Source of the DNA: Flavobacteriales bacterium
Lineage (GTDB): Bacteria > Bacteroidota > Bacteroidia > Flavobacteriales_E > Vicingaceae
Assembly (NCBI GenBank): GCA_020853105.1
Contig: JADYZM010000004.1
Location: 164,563 to 228,562, forward strand
Direction: 5' to 3'
Length of the DNA stretch: 64,000 nucleotides
Each line of letters starts with the position of its first letter. The first letter of the stretch is position 1. Under the pieces are notes generated by a model. That model did not search any database. It had not been told where the DNA came from and saw only the letters and a program-made list of their open reading frames with translations. Made by a program: the position numbers and the translations under genes. Below, piece by piece: positions 33,911 to 42,711 of the stretch.

Positions 33911-35269
33911 TCAACTGATTAATTTTTTTCCGAAATCATTCAGATTTATTCCATCAAAATTTCCTGAACTCATTAATAATAAAACAGTTTCATTATAATT
34001 TTTTGATTTTAAATGGTCAAATAAGTCGTTTGAATTGTTATAAACCTTCACGTTTTGAGTTCCAAAAGCATTTTTTACTTCGTCTGATGTAATAGGAGAT
34101 AGTTTTTTGTGTTCAATTGTGTGTGGATTGTAATACACAAAAGCCTCATCAGCATTTTCCATGCTATTTTTATATTCACTCAAAAAGTTTTTATTTAAAC
34201 TACTAAAAGTGTGTAGCTCCATGCAGGCAATCAATTTTCTTTTGGGATATTGTTTTTTAACTGCTTCGGTTGTTGCTTTTAATTTTGAAGGAGAATGTGC
34301 AAAATCTTTATAAATAGCAGTATTCGTTGATTTAGCAATTAACTCCAAGCGTTTTGCAGCACCTTTAAAACTTTGAATAGCTTCATAAAATTGGGTATCA
34401 TCAATTTTTAATTGATTACAAACCAACCTGGCTCCCTCGATATTCTGTAAATTATGATCGCCAAAAACTTCAAGAGGAATTTTATTTCCATGTATTAATA
34501 AAGATGTAATTCCGTTTTCAATAGTATTTTCAGGTGTTTGGTACCCAATTCTTTCTATATCTGAATTAGGAGTTACAAGAGCAATTTTGTTCACTTCAAT
34601 ATCTGATTTACAATAAATCAAAACTCCATCTTTTTCAATGAGTTTGATGAATATGCTAAATTGTTCAACGTAGTTATCAAAAGTTGGGAAAACATTTATA
34701 TGATCCCAAGCAATACCGCTAATTAATGCAACGTGTGGATGATAGAGGTGAAACTTAGGTCGTAAATCAATAGGTGAGGATAAATATTCATCACCTTCAA
34801 GAACAATAATTGGTGCATCAGTAATTTTTACCATAGTATCGAAGCCTTCAAGTTGTGCACCGACCATATAATCAAAATTAATTTTTAAGAATTTCAAAAC
34901 ATGTAGAATCATTGAAGTTATTGATGTTTTGCCATGACTACCACCAATAACTACACGTTTTTTGTTTTTAGATTGTTCATAAATATATTCTGGATACGAA
35001 TAAATTTTAAGTCCAATTTCCTGTGCTTTAAGCAACTCTGGGTTATCTTTCCTTGCATGCATACCAAGGATAATAGCATCAATATCAGAAGTTATTCGGT
35101 TGGTATCCCATCCAAATTTTTCAGGTAAAAGTCCATACGATGCAATCCTACTTTTACTAGGTTCAACAATTTCGTCGTCAGAACCTGAAATTTTATATCC
35201 TTTTTTGTGTAACGCAATAGCTAAGTTGTGCATTGCACTTCCACCAATTGCAATAAAATGAACTCTCAT
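33911..35269 (-). CDS. Mur ligase family protein (Mpl / MurC-like)
   Basis: HFIAIGGSAMHNLAIALHKKGYKISGSDDE...VVIGGSHGKTSITSMIL...VLEGDEYLSSPID...AHSPSKLKATTEAV. Confidence 0.9.
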   Translation of the reverse strand: MRVHFIAIGGSAMHNLAIALHKKGYKISGSDDEIVEPSKSRIASYGLLPEKFGWDTNRITSDIDAIILGMHARKDNPELLKAQEIGLKIYSYPEYIYEQSKNKKRVVIGGSHGKTSITSMILHVLKFLKINFDYMVGAQLEGFDTMVKITDAPIIVLEGDEYLSSPIDLRPKFHLYHPHVALISGIAWDHINVFPTFDNYVEQFSIFIKLIEKDGVLIYCKSDIEVNKIALVTPNSDIERIGYQTPENTIENGITSLLIHGNKIPLEVFGDHNLQNIEGARLVCNQLKIDDTQFYEAIQSFKGAAKRLELIAKSTNTAIYKDFAHSPSKLKATTEAVKKQYPKRKLIACMELHTFSSLNKNFLSEYKNSMENADEAFVYYNPHTIEHKKLSPITSDEVKNAFGTQNVKVYNNSNDLFDHLKSKNYNETVLLLMSSGNFDGINLNDFGKKLIS

Positions 35270-35348
35270 GGCTTTTTTATGTTTTTGCTAACTTAATAAT
35301 ATATCTATATCGGCATTTTCTTGAATCGAATCAATTTTCAACAACAAG

Positions 35349-35378
35349 TTGTTATTTCACTTCCTAGCCTTAAATTTG
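35349..35378 (+). promoter_or_regulatory. Bacteroidota-type promoter
   Basis: TTG (35349-35351) - 19 nt - TAAATTTG (35371-35378), 22 nt upstream of the ATG at 35401. Confidence 0.65.
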
Positions 35379-35400
35379 AGGTAAATTACAAAAATAAAAA

Positions 35401-36240
35401 ATGAAAATTTATCCAATAAATACAGGAAATTTTAAGCTCGATGGCGGAGCAATGTTTGGTGTTGTTCCTAAAACAATTTGGCAAAAAACAAACCCTGCAG
35501 ATGAAAACAACATGTGCAACTGGAGTATACGTTGTTTGCTAATTGAAAATGATAATAAACTGATTTTAATTGATAATGGCATCGGAAACAAACAAGACGA
35601 AAAATTTTTTAGTCATTACTATTTACATGGACAAGATACATTGGAAGGAAATCTTAAAAAACTGGGTTTTGGATTAGATGAGATTACCGATGTATTTTTA
35701 ACTCATCTTCACTTTGACCATTGTGGTGGAGGAATTAGTTGGAATAAAGAGCATACTAAATTTGAGGCTACTTTTAAAAATGCCAACTACTGGACTAACA
35801 GTAGGCATTGGAAATGGGCTACAGAACCAAACCCAAGAGAAAAAGCTTCATTTTTAAAAGAAAATATTCTACCAATGCTTGAACTTGGTCAAGTTAAATA
35901 TACTGATAAAGAACAGTTTAATAATTTTGATTTTTTATTGGTTGATGGTCATACCGACGCTATGATGATTCCTCATATTCAATATCAAGGTAAAACAGTA
36001 GTGTTCATGGCAGACTTGTTGCCATCTGTTGGACATATTCCACTACCTTATGTGATGGGCTATGATACCCGACCATTAATTACTATAGAGGAGAAGGACA
36101 AATTCTTGAAATTGGCTGCAGAAAAGGAATATATATTATTTTTTGAACACGACTCGATAAATGAATGCTGCACACTTCAACAAACAGAAAAAGGAGTTCG
36201 GCTTAAAGAAGCTTTCAAATTCAGCGATATTTTCAGCTAA
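35401..36240 (+). CDS. MBL-fold metallo-hydrolase
   Basis: DVFLTHLHFDHCGGGISWN; LVDGHTDAMMIP; FMADLLPSVGHIP. Confidence 0.92.
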   Translation: MKIYPINTGNFKLDGGAMFGVVPKTIWQKTNPADENNMCNWSIRCLLIENDNKLILIDNGIGNKQDEKFFSHYYLHGQDTLEGNLKKLGFGLDEITDVFLTHLHFDHCGGGISWNKEHTKFEATFKNANYWTNSRHWKWATEPNPREKASFLKENILPMLELGQVKYTDKEQFNNFDFLLVDGHTDAMMIPHIQYQGKTVVFMADLLPSVGHIPLPYVMGYDTRPLITIEEKDKFLKLAAEKEYILFFEHDSINECCTLQQTEKGVRLKEAFKFSDIFS

Positions 36241-36243
36241 TCC

Positions 36244-37008
36244 ATGGATAGAAAATTTTCAATCTTTTTTTGTATTCTATTTATTTTTATGGAGCTGACG
36301 GCACAAGATGCTTCTATATTAATTAAAAGTATTGATACATCTAGATTTTATGTGAGGATAAATTCAAATCTAATATCGGAATCACCTCTGAAATCAGTAA
36401 AAATAAATGGTTTTAATGTTCAAGGAAAATATACTCTTGAAATTGAAAATTCAACAGATACCCAAAGATTTAATACTCAGATTTTTATACTCGATAAAGG
36501 ATTCTGTCATTTTTATATAGTTGATAAAAAAGGTATTACATTAAAAAAAATAGCTCCTGATATTGAAAATATAGATTTAGAAACTCAAATTATTCAACTG
36601 GGAGTGAAACCTGATGAGTTTGTAAAAAACGATACTGTTTTAAAAGATTCATCTCAAGTCAAGGCAGAAGAACATTATAAACTAGAAGGCTATACAGGAA
36701 AAATAGGTTGTTCGTTTCCAATAAAAGAAGAAGACTTTAATGGTATATTGGTAAAAATTAAAAGTCGAAATTTAGAAAACGACAAACTGCAAGCAGCAAA
36801 GGAGCTGTGTGAAAATAAATGCATTTTAACCAAACAAGTTTCTGAAATTTTAACTACATTTGAATATGAGGAAACAAAACTGGATTTTGCTTTTTTCATC
36901 TATCCCGAGTTGTTTGATGTCGATAATTTTATAACAACACTCAAACCCAACTTCAAGTTTGAGAACAGTATAGACCAACTAAAACAGCAATTTCAAATTA
37001 AGAAATGA
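36244..37008 (+). CDS. Hypothetical exported protein (DUF4476-like C-terminal region possible)
   Basis: Signal peptide; C-terminal helical stretch FNGILVKIKSRNLENDKLQAAKELCENKCILTKQVSEILTTFEYEETKLDFA. Confidence 0.65.
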   Translation: MDRKFSIFFCILFIFMELTAQDASILIKSIDTSRFYVRINSNLISESPLKSVKINGFNVQGKYTLEIENSTDTQRFNTQIFILDKGFCHFYIVDKKGITLKKIAPDIENIDLETQIIQLGVKPDEFVKNDTVLKDSSQVKAEEHYKLEGYTGKIGCSFPIKEEDFNGILVKIKSRNLENDKLQAAKELCENKCILTKQVSEILTTFEYEETKLDFAFFIYPELFDVDNFITTLKPNFKFENSIDQLKQQFQIKK

Positions 37009-37943
37009 AAAAAACAGCATTAAAATTCGCTTTTATACTTGTGAGCTTTGTCAATACTGTTCAATTCTCATATTCACAAACTGTAACCGACTCAAGCGAT
37101 TATTATCAAAAAACTGTTGTTTTAGAAACCTTTAACGGTGGAGAATTTGTTGGGAAAATTTTAAAAAATGACGAAAGAGAAATATTGATTGAAACTAAAG
37201 ATAAAGGCAAAATTATTATACCAAAATTTGAAGTAAAATCAATAAAAGATTTGACAGATGGAGATTTAAACTCAAAGGGTGAATACGTAGGGGAAGAGGT
37301 TTTTTCTACGCGATATTTTATAACAACCAATGCACTTCCAATCCGAAAAGGAGATCATTATGTATTGTGGAATTTATATGGTCCGGAACTGCAATTTGGA
37401 GTTAAAAAAAACTTAGGTTTAGGGATTATGACAACATGGATTGGAACCCCAATTGTAGGCTCTATTAAATATACTTCTCAACTATCAGAAAACTCGAGTA
37501 TTGGCTGTGGAGCGTTAATAGGCACTGGGGCTTGGTTTGCTTATGATTTTTATCTAGGATTACCCTATGGTGTTTACACCTATGGAAACCGCAAGCAAAA
37601 CATTAGTTTTTCTGCTGGTTATGGAATAATTGGGTATGAAGGAACCGCTGATGGAAATGTTTTACTAGCAGTTGGAGGAATGAAAAAAGTAAGTAAAAAA
37701 ATAAGCTTGGTATTCGATTCTTTTATTTTACCTCAAGTAAGAAACAACACTTCAGCTTTTGACCCTACAACAAATACCTATTACAATACGACAACATATA
37801 GCCCAGTAGCATTATTATTACCGGGAATTCGTGTGCATGGAGGAGTAAAAAGTGCTTTTCAATTTGGTTTTGCAGGTATATATGCAGATAATAATATGGC
37901 TCCACTGCCAATTCCTTTTTTACAGTGGTATGTGAAACTATAA
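37005..37943 (+). CDS. Hypothetical outer-membrane/exported protein
   Basis: Signal peptide FVNTVQFSYSQ; beta-rich; ATGA overlap with the upstream gene. Confidence 0.68.
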   Translation: MKKTALKFAFILVSFVNTVQFSYSQTVTDSSDYYQKTVVLETFNGGEFVGKILKNDEREILIETKDKGKIIIPKFEVKSIKDLTDGDLNSKGEYVGEEVFSTRYFITTNALPIRKGDHYVLWNLYGPELQFGVKKNLGLGIMTTWIGTPIVGSIKYTSQLSENSSIGCGALIGTGAWFAYDFYLGLPYGVYTYGNRKQNISFSAGYGIIGYEGTADGNVLLAVGGMKKVSKKISLVFDSFILPQVRNNTSAFDPTTNTYYNTTTYSPVALLLPGIRVHGGVKSAFQFGFAGIYADNNMAPLPIPFLQWYVKL

Positions 37944-37947
37944 ACTA

Positions 37948-38745
37948 TTATTCTAAGATTTCGTTGAGTTTTACTTGATATAGTTCAAACGAATTGAGAT
38001 TGCTGTGCGAACCGTGTTCTATAGGGAAAAAAGAAATTTTTTTATTCAATTTACTTAATCTGACACTAGAGTTGAATGGTATTGTTTCATCTTCGGTTCC
38101 ATGAAAAATATAAATGGGAATATGTATTTCGGGTAAAAACTTATTGTTTTTAAACTGATAGTGAAGCAAAATAGAAGTAGGTAAATATGGATAATGGAAT
38201 TTAGAAACATCAAAAAAGTTAAAATAAGGAGTTTCTAAAATCAGTATCTTAGGATTATTTTCATGAGCCAATCGTGTGGCAATCCCTGTTCCCAATGAAA
38301 TCCCAAAAACTACTATTTGATTTTCAGTAAACTTTGATGTCCAAATCTTATAAATCAATAAGGCATCTTCATAAATCATTTTTTCGTTTCTAATAGAGCC
38401 TGTACTTTTTCCAAACCCTCTGTAATCAAACATCAACACATCATAACCCAACTTCAAAAAGTCGAATGCTCTATTTCCCCAATAATCAAGATTACCAGCA
38501 TTTCCATGTAAATAGAAAATTAATCCTTTCGGGTTTTTAACTTTAAAATGAAGTGCATTCAAAACATTTCCATCGGGTGTGGTATAATTGAGTTCTTCAA
38601 ACTCAGAATCAAAATTGAAAACGAATTTAGAAGATAATTTTTCCGGATGAAATATTAGCTTCTCTTGAAAATAGTACAATGCAAAACCCAAACTCAGAAC
38701 AACTGATGGAACGATAATTGAAAGGTATAGAATGTAGTTTGGCAC
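37948..38745 (-). CDS. Alpha/beta hydrolase (serine aminopeptidase-like)
   Basis: LIFYLHGNAGNLDYWGNRA; VFGISLGTGIATRLA nucleophile elbow; FHGTEDETIPF; EHGSH. Confidence 0.9.
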   Translation of the reverse strand: MPNYILYLSIIVPSVVLSLGFALYYFQEKLIFHPEKLSSKFVFNFDSEFEELNYTTPDGNVLNALHFKVKNPKGLIFYLHGNAGNLDYWGNRAFDFLKLGYDVLMFDYRGFGKSTGSIRNEKMIYEDALLIYKIWTSKFTENQIVVFGISLGTGIATRLAHENNPKILILETPYFNFFDVSKFHYPYLPTSILLHYQFKNNKFLPEIHIPIYIFHGTEDETIPFNSSVRLSKLNKKISFFPIEHGSHSNLNSFELYQVKLNEILE

Positions 38746-38829
38746 GTTAAATGTCTGTTAAATCTGAATTATCAAAAAAGAAGTAGAAATTAATATTACT
38801 AAATTTGAAAACTAAATTTTTATAAAGTT

Positions 38830-40284
38830 ATGAAGAAACTCTTTGTTTTTACTATCCTTTTGCTATTTTGTTTGGTTACATTTTCAGCAAATGATGCTTA
38901 TAAAATAAAAATAAAATTCAACGGTCTCAAAGATACCACTTGTTTTTTAGGTAATTACTATGGAGACAAACAATATTATAAAGACACCGCCAGAGTTGAT
39001 TCAAAAGGATATTGTGTGTTTGATGGAAGCGAACCATTAAAAGCCGGTATTTACAGTATAATTATAAACAATACTCTTTTGTTTGAACTGGTAGTTAACG
39101 AACCACTAATTGAAATTGAAACCGACACGGCTAATTATGTGAAAAAACTGGTTGTACTAAAGTCTGAAGAGAATAAACTTTTTTACAAGCAGCTGTTTTT
39201 TGTTGCAGATAAACAGGTACGTACTGTTGAGTTACAAAAAGAAATTTCAGACACAACAATTTCCAGCTTAGCCAAAAGTGAGGCTAAAAAAGAAATGGAG
39301 AAGATAGCCGATGAAATCAAAGAATACAGACTTCAATTGATAAAAAACAATCCTAAAACTTTTGTGGCTAAAATTCTAACAGCTAAGAAAGAACCCGATG
39401 TTCCTGAGTTTTCAGAGATAAAAAATGACTCCATACAAAGGGTTGAAAAGTATTTTTACAATAAAAACCATTATTGGGACGAATTTGATTTCACCGATTC
39501 CAGAATGGTACGAACTCCTATCTATCACTCTAAACTCGATAGATTTTTTAATAAAATTGTAATTCAAAATCCGGATAGCATTATCCATGAAGCAGATATT
39601 ATTATTGCTAAAACCAAATCGGATTCTGATATGTTTAAATTCACGGTTCACTACATAACGAACAATTTTGAGAAATCAAAAATTATGGGCATGGAAAGTG
39701 TTTTTATTCACATGGGCTTAAAATATTATACACACGAACTGGCAACATGGTTGGATTCAGCTCAAATAGAAAAAATTAGAGATAGAGCAAAAGTTATGGA
39801 GCCACTTCAAATAGGTAAAAAAGCAATAAACCTCTCTTTAATGGACACATCGGGTCATTGGCAAAATTTTTATAGCCTTAAAACCGATTATACTATTTTG
39901 GTCTTTTGGGATACAGAATGTGGACACTGTAAAAAAGAAATTCCTCAACTGGTTGAGTATTTTAAAACCATTAAGAATCAAAGTGTTTCAATATTCACAG
40001 TTAATCAAAACAACGAAGATTCATGGAAAAAATTCATAAAAGATTACAATATGGATTTCGTTAATGTTGCCGTACCGGTTGAAGTTTATACTGACCAAAA
40101 TAAAGTGAATGAATATGTTTTAAGTGGAAAAACAGATGTAAAAAGTTTAAATTTTCATATTACTTATGATATATACAGCACACCTCAGATATATTTGCTG
40201 GATAAAAACAAAACAATTATTGCTAAAAAATTGGACATCGGACTGTTGAAACAAGTGTTAGAAACCAGGTATAACATAAAATAA
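38830..40284 (+). CDS. Thioredoxin-like (TlpA/redoxin) protein with DUF4369-type N-terminus
   Basis: TILVFWDTECGHCKKEIPQLVEYF CxxC motif; signal peptide. Confidence 0.88.
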   Translation: MKKLFVFTILLLFCLVTFSANDAYKIKIKFNGLKDTTCFLGNYYGDKQYYKDTARVDSKGYCVFDGSEPLKAGIYSIIINNTLLFELVVNEPLIEIETDTANYVKKLVVLKSEENKLFYKQLFFVADKQVRTVELQKEISDTTISSLAKSEAKKEMEKIADEIKEYRLQLIKNNPKTFVAKILTAKKEPDVPEFSEIKNDSIQRVEKYFYNKNHYWDEFDFTDSRMVRTPIYHSKLDRFFNKIVIQNPDSIIHEADIIIAKTKSDSDMFKFTVHYITNNFEKSKIMGMESVFIHMGLKYYTHELATWLDSAQIEKIRDRAKVMEPLQIGKKAINLSLMDTSGHWQNFYSLKTDYTILVFWDTECGHCKKEIPQLVEYFKTIKNQSVSIFTVNQNNEDSWKKFIKDYNMDFVNVAVPVEVYTDQNKVNEYVLSGKTDVKSLNFHITYDIYSTPQIYLLDKNKTIIAKKLDIGLLKQVLETRYNIK

Positions 40285-40928
40285 TGAAAAGACTACTACC
40301 TTCAATTGTTGTAGTTGTTACTGGAATGATTATAGCCTATTTTTTAATTAAACCTAAACAGTTGCCAATTTATAACCCTTCAGACATTAACCCTAAATTG
40401 GTTGATTCATCTATACAAGGAGTTACTCAGAATCATAGAATAGGGGAGTTCAAACTCATAAATCAAAACGGGAAAGTCATTACTCAAAACGATTTTAAAG
40501 ATAAAATTTATGTTGCTGATTTCTTTTTTGTAACCTGCCCTACAATTTGCCCTAAAATGACAAAACAAATGACAAGAGTATATCAAAAATTTGAGCAAAA
40601 CTCCGAAATAATGCTTCTTTCTCATACAGTTATGCCGGAACACGATTCGGTTTCAGTACTCAAAAACTATGAGAAAAAAATTGGTGTTTCAGATAAAAAA
40701 TGGCATTTTGTAACCGGAGATAAAAAACAAATTTACAACTTAGCAAGAAAAGCTTATTTTGCAGCTATAACCGATGGTGATGGAGGTCTTGAAGATTTTA
40801 TCCATACCGAAAATTTCGTGTTGATAGATAAAGATAAAAGAATACGTGGTTTTTATGATGGAACTTCAGAACAAGAAGTGGACAGACTAATTAGTGATAT
40901 TTCTACGTTAATTAATGAATACGATTAA
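40284..40928 (+). CDS. SCO1/SenC family protein
   Basis: VADFFFVTCPTICPKMTKQMTRVYQKF CxxxC motif; downstream HTENFVLIDKDKRIRGFYDG. Confidence 0.92.
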   Translation: MKRLLPSIVVVVTGMIIAYFLIKPKQLPIYNPSDINPKLVDSSIQGVTQNHRIGEFKLINQNGKVITQNDFKDKIYVADFFFVTCPTICPKMTKQMTRVYQKFEQNSEIMLLSHTVMPEHDSVSVLKNYEKKIGVSDKKWHFVTGDKKQIYNLARKAYFAAITDGDGGLEDFIHTENFVLIDKDKRIRGFYDGTSEQEVDRLISDISTLINEYD

Positions 40929-41280
40929 ATCTACCATAATGAATAAAATATTTTTTTTAATTATTTCCAGTATAACTATTTTTTCTTGTAACAAAGGAAT
41001 AAACCAAAACAATATGTTTAAAGGTAGAGAGGTTACAAATAATAAAAAAGGAACTTTCGACACCGGAGTTCGTCGAAATAAACCCATGAGTGTTCAGTAT
41101 GCTGAAGAAGCTCAAAAAGAAAATAAAGATGCAACCAACCCTAAAAAAATGGCAAAAGAAGCTGAAAAAGAGCTTTATCAAAAGAAAAAAGCCATGATTA
41201 AGCATAATTCCCAATTTGCAAAAAAGAAAAAACATAATGTTAAAACCACTAAAGAGCTGCCTAAAGACAATGCAGAATAA
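40915..41280 (+). CDS. Small lysine-rich lipoprotein
   Basis: IFSCNKG lipobox-like; a better start may be the internal ATG (MNKIFFLIISS) at 40939. Confidence 0.6.
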   Translation: MNTIKSTIMNKIFFLIISSITIFSCNKGINQNNMFKGREVTNNKKGTFDTGVRRNKPMSVQYAEEAQKENKDATNPKKMAKEAEKELYQKKKAMIKHNSQFAKKKKHNVKTTKELPKDNAE

Positions 41281-41310
41281 TTTTTAAGTAATTTTAATTA
41301 CTTATTAATA

Positions 41311-41614
41311 TGTCCTATAATGGATTGCATTATGTTAATATAGCTTAGGTTTTTAAAGAATTAATTCTTTAAAAAGGGCAAAAAAAATTATTAAAAAATT
41401 TCATGTAAGGGTTTAAAATTTGCTATTTTTCATAGCAATTTTAAACGCTTACCTACCGCTTTTTTTAGCAAAAAATGGGTAAAGCTTTTTCTGCTTTACT
41501 TATTTTTTAGCTGCGTGAGGGATAGAAGCGGCATCCTTTCTGTTTTTCACAGAAAGATACAGCGGATAGCCCGACCTTTAGGGCACGCCCAAATCATCTA
41601 ACTTTGCCTTAATA
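41311..41614 (+). repeat. 304-bp structured intergenic element, copy 1
   Basis: Near-identical, equal length to 50720-51023; contains a 26-bp palindrome, two hairpins and the conserved GCGTGAGGGATAGAAGCGGCATCC...CACGCCC module. Confidence 0.9.
41513..41590 (+). ncRNA. Structured RNA module, resembles Flavo-1 RNA (family name from memory)
   Basis: GCGTGAGGGATAGAAGCGGCATCCTTTCTGTTTTTCACAGAAAGATACAGCGGATAGCCCGACCTTTAGGGCACGCCC: GCGTG/CACGC closing stem plus CTTTCTG/CAGAAAG hairpin. Confidence 0.6.
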
Positions 41615-41631
41615 GAATTTTAGAAACTTTT

Positions 41632-41847
41632 CTATTTAATTTCTCCCTCATTTTTCAAATTATCTATCATTTGAAGATATACTTCTTCCCAAGAATTGCC
41701 TGTAACACCAAAATAAGAATATTGGTTAACATCTTTATAGTTAATTGATTTTACTCCATTATTTTCCTGACAATCAAGAAAAACCTCAATGTTATCTTTA
41801 ATGATTAATCTACCAATTAATTTATTGATAACTTCCGAGCGAGTCAT
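41632..41847 (-). CDS. Small hypothetical protein (71 aa)
   Basis: Good amphipathic composition, own intergenic context; no recognised family. Confidence 0.5.
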   Translation of the reverse strand: MTRSEVINKLIGRLIIKDNIEVFLDCQENNGVKSINYKDVNQYSYFGVTGNSWEEVYLQMIDNLKNEGEIK

Positions 41848-41974
41848 TTAGATTCCTTTTAAATTATTTTTGTAACTTCAAAATTGGTAATTTTAAAATA
41901 TATTTGTATCAAATTAAAAACTAAAAAATATAAAAGAAAACTAAATTAAAATATTGTATAGCGTTAAGCTGTAT

Positions 41975-42099
41975 TACTTGCTAGAGAAAATTGGGAATTT
42001 CAAACGCAACAAGTTATACAGGCAAAACGCTCACCGCTTGGGGTGGGCTTTGCTTGTTTTGTTGTGTGGGTATCCCAATACCTCTCTAGCAGACAAGTA
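41975..42099. repeat. ~125-bp long imperfect inverted repeat
   Basis: TACTTGCTAGAGA...ATTGGGA...CGCAACAA / TTGTTGTG...TCCCAAT...TCTCTAGCAgaCAAGTA. Confidence 0.75.
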
Positions 42100-42153
42100 T
42101 TTGTTCCACCCCTCTTTTTTTTGAGGGGATTTATTAACTAAAGTAACCTCGTT

Positions 42154-42525
42154 ATGATTAAAATATTATTGGTTGATGATAGTGCTGTCATCAGAAAATC
42201 TATCAAGTTTGTTCTCGATGGTCAACCTGAAATACAAGTAATTGGCGAATGTGCTGATGGCAATCAGGTAATCCCTTATTTACAAAATAATAATCCCGAT
42301 GTAATCATAATGGATTATCGTATGCCAATACTTGATGGCGTTGAAGCTACCAAACTGGTAAAAGACTTATTTCCCGAAATAAAAGTGATTGGTTTTTCGT
42401 GCAATGATGATATAATTACCAAAGAATCTTTTCTTAAAAATGGAGCGACTGGTTTTTTGTCTAAATATGAAGCCGACAATAAAACTATTATTGAAGAAAT
42501 AAATACCTGCTATTTAACTACCTGA
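42154..42525 (+). CDS. Stand-alone response regulator receiver (REC) domain protein
   Basis: MIKILLVDDSAVIRKSIKFVLDGQPEIQVIGECADG...VIIMDYRMPILDG..., no output domain. Confidence 0.9.
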   Translation: MIKILLVDDSAVIRKSIKFVLDGQPEIQVIGECADGNQVIPYLQNNNPDVIIMDYRMPILDGVEATKLVKDLFPEIKVIGFSCNDDIITKESFLKNGATGFLSKYEADNKTIIEEINTCYLTT

Positions 42526-42711
42526 GTGTTTATAGGCGTTTCAAGAATAAAACTATTTATCTAAATTTATCCATCAGAAGAAAACATGAAAATAAATTTT
42601 TATTTATTGATAATTTTTATTTACTTTTAAATATCTATTCTTTTTTGAATTAGAGAGAACTTATTATAATAAAATGAATAAATGTACTAACTAACCCTAA
42701 AACTTTATATT

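Noticed and set aside
41961-42099. GTTAAGC next to the long inverted repeat, considered as an integron attC site
   Set aside because: GTTRRRY-like motif is on the wrong side of the hairpin for attC, and no integrase or cassette array is present.
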